Notes under the pieces: model-generated
Database searches by the model: none
Told to the model about the DNA's origin: nothing
Seen by the model: the letters and a program-made list of their open reading frames with translations, nothing else
Shown here: piece by piece, positions 57,161 through 64,000 of the stretch
How the letters are laid out: each line of letters starts with the position of its first letter
How positions within the stretch are numbered: position 1 is the stretch's first letter
From: Hygrophila difformis
Taxonomy: Eukaryota; Streptophyta; Magnoliopsida; Lamiales; Acanthaceae
Assembly (NCBI GenBank): GCA_030278955.1
Contig: JAOANR010000004.1
Span: 13,504,428 to 13,568,427 of the forward strand
Length of the DNA stretch: 64,000 nucleotides
Direction: 5' to 3'
Made by a program: the position numbers and the translations under genes

Positions 57161-57702
57161 TGTAATACCCGAGAATTTTGCAACATAAATAAATAAATAT
57201 AATAAATAAATAAACATAATAAATAGATATAGAAACATAAGAAATGAGAAATGGAATTTAATTCAAGAAGGAATTAAATATCCAAGAACCCGTGAAGTCT
57301 AAAATAATTTAATTAAGTAAATTATTGCACGGGAACCAAATATAGATGGACTTAATATTTCGAACCCGAAATTAATTCGAGATCCCAAATAAATTTAAAA
57401 TAGGATTTAAAGTCCAAGAGATAGCCCAAGAAAATAGAAGAAAATGCCCAAAGAGAAGACGAAGGCCCAAAAGAAAGGAGGAAGAGGAAAGGCCCAAAGG
57501 ACAGCACGGCCCGGCCCAGGACAAAGCCCATTCCGGGTCCGTGCGGTGTTTCCACAAACTCCACGCCAACTCCACGCCACTCAACAAAAACGCCCGTTGC
57601 GAGATTCACTCGCCCGAATCCGGATTTTTCGACTTCGGTTGCTTTCCTTTCGGTTCAAGACACTTAGGGGTAGCCTTTGGACGTCCCCTAGGTCTTACAC
57701 AT

Positions 57703-57711
57703 CTATAAATA
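57703..57711 (+). promoter_or_regulatory. TATA box of LTR-C
   Basis: CTATAAATA, about 540 bp into the LTR. The same motif is found at 51843 in LTR-B and at about 62571 in LTR-D in the same context (ACATCTATAAATAACCC). It marks the likely transcript start about 30 bp downstream. Confidence 0.65.
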
Positions 57712-58920
57712 ACCCTCTTAATCAATCCCGAACACTTTTCAAAAACCCTACGAATCTCTCTACACATCGAACCCTAATCCCGAAGTCGTCGGAGGCACAA
57801 AACCAAGGAGAAGGACTGACTTGGACGAAAATTGGGAGTCTTCTATCATCGTGGTAAGATCCGATCTATTCCTTTTTCCATTCTTGATTCGAAAACGAAT
57901 CCTAACCTCATCCTCTTTCCTTTCTACACCCCGAATCGGATCGAGAACGAAGAACCCGACGAACGAAGAAGATAAACGGTGGACTGGAAGCCACGCCTCC
58001 GAATCGACGATCCCGGACGCTCAACAATCTGTAAGTTAACCTTACTATGGTTTTGAGCGAATTAAAATACACCTAACGTAAAGATCTAATCAAGAAACTA
58101 AAAATCTGTCTATATGAAAAACCCTACGGCGCAGCATTTGTGCGTGAATTTTTCGAACCCTTAAAACTATTCAAACGAGAAAGCTTTAAACACGAAAAAC
58201 GTTTCTAACACATTATTCTAGGTTGTGTAAAAATTTTGGAATTTTTCATGTTGTTTTGAGACCTGAAACTGACCCAAAACCGAACTGCATTAAATCTGGA
58301 TCTTGGAATTCTTGACAGAAATTTAGTTCGAACTTGTTGGTGATTTTTACCTTAGATCTAGACCGATCTAGGATTGGCGTTGAACATAAGAATTTTATAT
58401 CTATGAGTTTAGAACATCCCTGTAAATGTTAAAAACTTTTCGTTGAGATTTGGACCTCCGAACCTGAGCCGATCCGATCTGCATTCGTACTGAAATCAAG
58501 AACCTTGACAGAAATTAGTTTCGAACTTGATCTAAAGATTAACCTCTGATCCGATGAGAATTGGGCTTTGTGTTCTAAATGAAAGTTGTAGATAATCGTC
58601 TTAGGTATCTCTTTGTAAAGTTTCATCAAATTTTGGAGTTAGTTTGCTATGGTAGATCTTGAAATCTTGAAACTGGTGTCAGAATTTTCGGACAAATTAT
58701 CATCATGTTAAAGATTGACGTTTTCACCTACTTCCGTATCTCGGATTGAAAAAGTTAAAACATGAAACTTGTTCACCTATGTGTTTTAGAGTCATTGGTC
58801 AAATTTCAGAATTTTTGGAATTAAACTCGATTTTTAATGAATTTTAAAGTGAACTGTGGTTGACCGAGTCAAATCTTGAAATCTTGTTGAAACTTGTGAA
58901 ATTTGCGAAACTTGTTTTGA

Positions 58921-59228
58921 CCTTGCGGGTTCGATTCCCCAAGGGCGTCTGTGTCCCTGCGGGTTCGATTCCTCAGGATGTCCGTGTCAAACCTTGCGGG
59001 TTCGATTCCCCAGGGTGTATGTTTTCCTGCGGGTTCGATTCCCCAGGATGTTTGTGTCAAACCTTGCGGGTTCGATTCCCCAGGGTGTGTTTGAGTTCTT
59101 GTGGGTTCGATTCCCCAAGGGCGATTGTCTGTCTTCCTGCGGGTTCGATTCCCCAGGACGTGTGTTGATTCCTATGGGTTCGATTCCCTAGGATGCGTTT
59201 AACTTCTTGCGGGTTCGATTCCCCAAGA
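58921..59228. repeat. Minisatellite C within LTR-C (9 hairpin monomers)
   Basis: The core GGGTTCGATTCCC, identical to a tRNA T-arm with B box, is repeated nine times at 29-41-bp spacing. The core is flanked by pairing arms: CCTTG...CAAGG, CCTG...CAGG, TCCTG...CAGGA, TCCTA...TAGGA, TCTTG...CAAGA. Linkers vary. Confidence 0.92.
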
Positions 59229-59900
59229 ACAAATTATACTAGATCATATTGAACAAAAGTGGAAGAATGAAATCCTGAAATACTTGAATATTTTCCTTAT
59301 TTAAATTATGCCTTTAAAATATGTCTTGCGATTATTTTATCATGTTGTTGAATTATGATCTTATGGAAATCCTTGTCTTTTAAGTTATGCAATTAAATTA
59401 TTATTAGATGGATAAAATTAAATCATGTCTTGTATGCACATGTTTTCTTTAAATTTAATTAAAGGCTTTGAAACCTCATAATCATGTCTGTGTTAACTTA
59501 CTCAGCAAGTTTTTACTGACCAAACCATATTTTTTTCCCTGTTTCTTTCAGAGCTGAAGAATATGCATCATCATATGCATTCATGGGAATTTTGGGGAAA
59601 TACTTTATTTTTAAATGTTACGTTAGACTATAAATTGCATGAACGGGCCTGTTTAACCCGTATTTTGGCCATGTTGGCCCCATATTTAAATTCCGCTGCA
59701 TTATACATATGTAAATATTATTTTCCGCTGCAACTTTGATACATTATTTTTAAATTATATAAATGGGTTGTTTGAATGTTTTAAATTCTGAAAAACCATA
59801 GCCTTGCATCTCTTTAGCAAGCTCGGAGAAACCATGTCTTGATAGGGAGGTGTGGCGGTGACATCCCGACCTGGGTGACCAAAAACCGGGGTGTTACAAG

Positions 59901-59913
59901 TTGGTATCAGAGC
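59901..59913 (+). other. Primer binding site, initiator tRNA-Met
   Basis: TTGGTATCAGAGC, two bases after the LTR-C end, complementary to the 3' end of plant initiator tRNA-Met. Confidence 0.92.
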
Positions 59914-60569
59914 CCGGACTATTTTTAAACTATTATTATTATTATTATTATTTTTAAACTATTGTTTTTAAAACCATTATTATTTTTAAATTATTATTTT
60001 AGACAAGCCCAAATTATTATTTTTGAAATTTCCTAGCCGCAAATATTTTTGAGCCCAAGTGTTAATTATTTTTGACCCAATATAAAGGTCCAAGGATTTT
60101 AAATTTTTAAGCAATATTCCCATGGAGACGAATTTTTATTTTTAAACCCATGGAAAAAAAATACATAGTGCATGAATTATTTTTGGGGGGGAAATCATCA
60201 TTTGCATTTGCATATTGCATCTCCTTTATTTAAAGAACTTGGAATCTTGGCGAATATTAACTTAGACCTTTTGCTTGCACTAGATGATTTAGACGCTTGC
60301 CATCAAATTAGAAACGCTCACTAGAGACTGATCTTGCATTAGTTCTAGATCGCGTTCATCTAAGCGCACACCTACGAATGTTGACCTTAGTCATTCCTAT
60401 CCTTGTACGAATTAAAAAAAAAATTCCCTTATGTGGAACAAAAAAAAAAAATCTTGACAGCCCCTGTCCGACCAAAAAAAAAAAAGAAAAGAAAAAAAAA
60501 GAGCAAATTTCTTGTTCAAGCGATCTATCTAAACTCTGATAAGCTAATCTATACACGTTATAACAGAAA
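59914..60569 (+). other. Leader between primer site and gag
   Basis: AT-rich and non-coding, with ATT repeats (59933-59952) and A-rich tracts (60413-60500). Packaging signals may lie here, but none can be shown from sequence alone. Confidence 0.5.
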
Positions 60570-61640
60570 ATGGCGCCTAGGAGAAAACCAAGGAAGGTGA
60601 GTCCAAACGGCACTGACGCTAACCTTTCCAACACGCCCAACAACAGTGAAAGTCCTCAGAACCTAGGAGAGCCAGTGCCTCAAGCGCCCAATAATATGGA
60701 AGCACGTTTAAAAACGATAGAGGAAATCCTAGTAGCATTAGGAAATGCGGAGGTGCATAGGACACCTGCAACAGTACCTCCGCCCGTAGCTCAAACCAAC
60801 TATCTAGCGTTGGTGAATCCCTATCAACCACCACGCTATGATGGGCAGGAGGATCCCGCCAAACTAGAGGGGTGGATCCGCACATTTGATAAGCTCTTGG
60901 ATGCTATCAAATGTCCTGATGAAGCAAAGACACGAGTAGCAACCTACTACTTAGGAGGCGAAGCCGATGAGTGGTGGCAAAACCTCCAGAGGAATTTAGA
61001 GGAAGCTGAAGAAACTTATTCGTGGAATGAACTTAAGGAGGGCCTAAGGGACCGATTCTACCCCATGAGCACCAAGGCGGCAATGTACGAAGAGTTTTTA
61101 TCACTGAAGCAAGAGGGACGGACGGTGCAGGAGTATTACACCCTGTTTAAGGAATTGGTACGATTTGCTACGAGGATAGTACCAACCGACTCTGACAAGG
61201 CTCAGAAATTCGAGATGGGTCTGAACCTTAGTATCCGGGAGATACTTGCAGTAGGACAATTCACGAACCTGCAAATGGTATATGACCGCGCTGTAGCAAT
61301 TGATCGAGTCCAGCAACTGAAGCGTAAGGAAAATGGGGAGTCGAGCAAGGACTCGCAAGGATTTGAGAAGAAGAATCGGAGCAATAACGATGGACGAGAT
61401 AGGAACGAGAATAAGGACTTCTATAATGGAAGAAATGGCATACGTAGTACAGTCGTACCACATTGCCCACAGTGCCATCAAGCCCATCTGGTGCGCGAAT
61501 GCCCAACGCGCGGGACTTGTTATAGATGTGGTGGGGAAGACCACATGATTAGAAAATGTAATGTTCGTGAGGAGGAGATTGAGAAGTGGCTAGACTTCGT
61601 AAATCCGCAACATGGAGATCAAGGAAGAGCTGTGGGATGA
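60570..61640 (+). CDS. Retrotransposon Gag, two zinc knuckles (356 aa)
   Basis: Structural protein that forms the particle and binds the element RNA. Residues about 80-110 lead into the Retrotrans_gag domain (about 90-215: YDGQEDPAKLEGWIRTFDKL, EADEWWQNL, RFYPMSTKAAMYEEFLSLKQ). A basic, asparagine-rich linker follows. Then come two knuckles: CPQCHQAHLVREC, in which the His is one residue closer than usual, and CYRCGGEDHMIRKC, a standard CX2CX4HX4C. The frame is intact from ATG to TGA, and no pol frame follows. The start is the first ATG after the leader. An intact gag in an element without pol suggests that the protein is or was under selection. Confidence 0.92.
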   Translation: MAPRRKPRKVSPNGTDANLSNTPNNSESPQNLGEPVPQAPNNMEARLKTIEEILVALGNAEVHRTPATVPPPVAQTNYLALVNPYQPPRYDGQEDPAKLEGWIRTFDKLLDAIKCPDEAKTRVATYYLGGEADEWWQNLQRNLEEAEETYSWNELKEGLRDRFYPMSTKAAMYEEFLSLKQEGRTVQEYYTLFKELVRFATRIVPTDSDKAQKFEMGLNLSIREILAVGQFTNLQMVYDRAVAIDRVQQLKRKENGESSKDSQGFEKKNRSNNDGRDRNENKDFYNGRNGIRSTVVPHCPQCHQAHLVRECPTRGTCYRCGGEDHMIRKCNVREEEIEKWLDFVNPQHGDQGRAVG

Positions 61641-61764
61641 TTGAATGACGACGATCAAGCTGACGTGCCAGCTCAATGAGGTCGAAGGCAGTGATACCCG
61701 AACCTTTTGAGAATAATAAGTAGGCAGTTATGGGGACATAACTGAAGTCCTAAGGGGGAGAGGA
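61641..61764 (+). other. Region after gag and first polypurine tract
   Basis: About 110 bp of non-coding sequence ending in TAAGGGGGAGAGGA at 61751-61764. The next base begins TGTAATACCCCG. This is a textbook polypurine tract next to an LTR-like start. Confidence 0.7.
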
Positions 61765-62003
61765 TGTAATACCCCGTAAGATAGACATTTATTTTTGACA
61801 ATATGTATTCCGAATAAATAAATAAACATATTCAAATTGTTTTGAACTACGTTATGGCTTGATCCCTTCACAGGGTACGTAGGCAGCTTAGAAGTTTTAA
61901 TTCTAAGTTCAGTCACAAAATAATAAAACAAACAAAAGACCTTAGTACGAGAAAAGCCGAAACACAACTTCGAGGACGAAGTTGATTCTTAAGGGGGGTA
62001 GAC
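61765..62003 (+). repeat. Extra 239-bp segment between two polypurine tracts
   Basis: It starts TGTAATACCCCGTAAG and ends AAGGGGGGTAGAC, a second polypurine tract. It contains AACTTCGAGGACGAAGTT, which can encode NFEDEV and resembles the last codons of chromovirus pol. It is homologous to 51070-51300 at the start of LTR-B. Confidence 0.8.
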
Positions 62004-64000
62004 TGTAATACCCGAGAATTTTGCAACATAACATAAATAAATAAATAAATAAACAATAAATAAATAAACATAATATATAGATATAGAATCATAAGAAATG
62101 AGAAATGGAATTTAATTCAAGAAGGAATTAAATATCCAAGAACCCGTGAAGTATAAAATAATTTAATTAAATAAATTATTGCACGGGAACCAAATATGGA
62201 TGGACTTAATATTTCGAACCCGAAATTAATTCGAGATCCCAAATAAATTTAAAATAGGATTTAAAGTCCAAGAGATAGCCCAAGAAAATATAAGAAGAAA
62301 AAGCCCAAAGAGAAGACAAAGGCCCAAAAGAAAGGAGGAAGAGGAAAGGCCCAAAGGACAGCACGGCCCGACCCAGGACAAAGCCCATTCCAGGTCCGCG
62401 CGGTCTCCGCACGTTGTTTCCACAAACTCCACGCCAACTCCGCGCCACTCAACAGAAACGCCCGTTGCGAGATTCACTCGCCCGAATCCGGATTTTTCGA
62501 CTTCGGTTGCTTTCCTTTCGGTTCAAGACACTTAGGGGCAGCCTTTGGACATCCCCTAGGTCTTACACATCTATAAATAACCCTCTTAATCAATCCCGAA
62601 CACTTTTCAGGAACCCTACGAATCTCTCTACACATCGAACCCTAATCCCGGAGTCGTCGGAGGCACAAAACCAAGGAGAAGGACTGACTTGGACGAAAAT
62701 TGGGAGTCTTCTATCGTCATGGTAAGATCCGATCTATTCCTTTTTCCATTCTCGATTCGAAAACGAATCCTAACCTCATCCTCTTTCCTTTCTACACCCC
62801 GAATCGGATCGAGAACGAAGAACCCGACGAACGAAGAAGATAAACGGTGGACTGGAAGCCACGCCTCCGAATCGACGATCCCGGACGCTCAACAATCTGT
62901 AAGTTAACCTTACTATGGTTTTGGGCGAATTAAAATACACCTAACGTAAAGATCTAATCAAGAAACTAAAAATCTGTCTATATGAAAAATCCTACGGCGC
63001 AGCATTTGTGCGTGAAATTTTCGAACCCTTAAAACTATTCAAACGAGAAAGCTTAAAACATGAAAAACGTTTCTAACACATTAATCTAGGTTTTGTAAAA
63101 AGTTTGGAATTTTTCATGTTGTTTTGAGACCTGAAACTGACCCAAAACTGAACTACATTAAATTTTGATCTTGGAATTCTTGACAGAACTTTAGTTCGAA
63201 CTTGTTGGTGATTTTTACCTTAGATCTAGACCGATCTAGGATTGGCGTTGAACATAAGAATTGTATATCTATGAGTTTAGAACATCCCTGTAAATGTTTA
63301 GAACTTTTCGTTGAGATTTGAACCTCCGAACGTGAGCCGATCCGATCTGCGTTCGTACCGAAATCAAGAACCTTTACAGAAATTAGTTTCGAACTTGATC
63401 TAAAGATTAACCTCTGATCCGATGAGAATTGGGCTTTGCGTTCTAAATGAAAGTTGTAGATAATCGTCTTAGGTATCTCTTTGTAAAAATTCATCAAATT
63501 TGGAGTTAGTTTGCTATGGTAGATCTTGAAATCTTGAAACTGGTGTCAGAATTTTCGGACAGATTATCATCCTGTTAAAGATTGACGTTTTTCACCTACT
63601 TCCGTATCTTGGATTGAAAAGGTTAAAACATAAAACTTGTTCACCTATGTGTTTTAGAGTCATTGGTCAAATTTCAGAATTTTTGGAATTAAACTCGATT
63701 TTTAATGAATTTTGAAGTGAACTGTGGTTGACCGAGTCAAATCTTGAAATCTTGTTGAAACTTGTGAAATTTGCTAAACTTGTTTTGACCTTGCGGGTTC
63801 GATTCCCCAAGGGCGTCTGTGTCCCTGCGGGTTCGATTCCCCAGGATGTCCGTGTCAAACCTTGTGGGTTCGATTCCCCAGGGTGTATGTTTTCCTGCGG
63901 GTTCAATTCCCCAGGATGTCTGTGTCAAACCTTGCGGGTTCGATTCCCAAGGGTGTGTTTGAGTTCTTGCGGGTTCAATTCCCCAAGGGCGATTGTCTGT
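62004..64000 (+). repeat. 3' LTR-D (runs off the window)
   Basis: It starts TGTAATACCCGAG and is collinear with LTR-C. It differs by scattered substitutions and small indels, for example about 12 extra bases at about 62405. About 740 bp of the LTR should lie beyond 64000. Confidence 0.9.
63789..64000. repeat. Minisatellite D within LTR-D (at least 6 monomers)
   Basis: This is the same array type as minisatellite C. Changes against C fall mainly in the loop (TTCGATT to TTCAATT in two monomers) or as single bases in the G run. The array continues past the window edge. Confidence 0.88.

Larger units (their letters stand above)
57161..59898 (+). repeat. 5' LTR-C (2738 bp)
   Basis: It starts TGTAATACCCGAG and ends CCGGGGTGTTACA. 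CTATAAATA at 57703 is a good TATA box. Splice-donor-like GTAAGAT (57854) and GTAAGTTAAC (58031) follow. Minisatellite C is at 58921-59228. TTTCTTTCAG ends at 59551 and looks like an acceptor, followed by GCATCATCATATGCA. Open frames in this LTR (57444-57857, 58860-59168) come from its composition and repeats. Confidence 0.9.
57161..64000 (+). mobile_element. Gag-only Ty3-gypsy-like retrotransposon (right end outside window)
   Basis: Order: 5' LTR-C (57161-59898), tRNA-iMet primer site, leader, gag (60570-61640), two polypurine tracts, 3' LTR-D from 62004. There is no protease, integrase or reverse transcriptase. The internal region is only about 2.1 kb. The arrangement matches non-autonomous plant elements with a gag gene only (TR-GAG type). 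It is inserted in LTR-L, whose uninterrupted sequence is seen at 49305. Confidence 0.88.

Noticed and set aside
57444..57857. 137-codon frame in LTR-C (also 62414-62725 in LTR-D)
   Set aside because: It overlaps the TATA box and probable transcript start, is shortened in LTR-D by a different upstream part, and has a composition typical of LTR DNA.
58860..59168. Open frame encoding repeated GFDSP peptides
   Set aside because: This is a translation of minisatellite C; the 3' LTR copy disrupts it.
58921..59228. CRISPR-like array of short direct repeats
   Set aside because: The host is a plant genome, the units are hairpins with variable linkers inside an LTR, and there are no cas genes. It is a minisatellite.
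61101..61544. Minus-strand 147-codon frame opposite gag
   Set aside because: Antisense shadow of the well-supported gag gene.

Overview
This window is repeat-dominated nuclear DNA from a flowering plant. The evidence is spliceosomal introns with GT-AG ends, plant-type transposons of every major class, an initiator-tRNA-Met primer binding site, and two single-copy plant genes with clear plant relatives. The species cannot be told from the sequence. Two runs of exactly 500 N (19922-20421, 39902-40401) are scaffold gaps of nominal length.

Only two cellular genes are supported. The first is an alpha/beta hydrolase on the minus strand (coding 1498-3028, four coding exons plus a 5' UTR exon near 3915-4056). 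The second is a mitochondrial NFU4/NFU5-type iron-sulfur scaffold gene on the plus strand (23708-26579, three exons). Both read through without damage. Almost everything else is transposon sequence, much of it nested.

Layout: 0.8-1.4 kb MITE; 1.5-4.1 kb hydrolase gene; 4.4-6.6 kb decayed Helitron with PIF1-helicase remnants; 8.7-15.7 kb two Helitrons joined head to tail, each carrying the same SINE, LINE fragment, Stowaway and hAT MITE, with one extra Tourist MITE in the second; 15.8-18.5 kb assorted MITEs and a long-TIR Mutator-like element; 20.4-22.5 kb broken PIF/Harbinger transposase with a foreign insert containing a GCGACGTA motif cluster; 23.3-26.7 kb MITE and NFU gene; 27.7-33.5 kb nearly full-length L1-type LINE; 33.7-34.8 kb large inverted repeat; 34.9-39.9 kb decayed Ty1-copia element on the minus strand; 41.1 kb to the end, a nest of LTR retrotransposons.

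The nest has an outer minus-strand element with LTRs of more than 3 kb (LTR-L, left copy 41117-50640, right copy from 54905) and a broken gag. Inserted into it are a 5'-proximal LINE piece (44816-48598), two solo LTRs of one Ty3-gypsy-like family (LTR-A 42193-44815, LTR-B 51070-53922), and a gag-only member of that family (57161 to beyond the window end).

The most interesting observation is in this gypsy-like LTR family. LTR-A, LTR-B and LTR-C/D each carry a tandem minisatellite at the same place, about 1.76-1.80 kb from the LTR start and about 656-670 bp from its end. The three minisatellites are unrelated in sequence. Each monomer is nevertheless an inverted repeat able to fold as a hairpin, and in two of the three arrays the stem arms change in matched, pairing-preserving ways. 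In every copy the array lies between a GTAAGT-type splice donor and a TTCTNCAG/TTTCAG-type acceptor, so it may sit inside an intron of the LTR-initiated transcript. The same family also shows two alternative polypurine-tract/LTR-start junctions about 0.24 kb apart.
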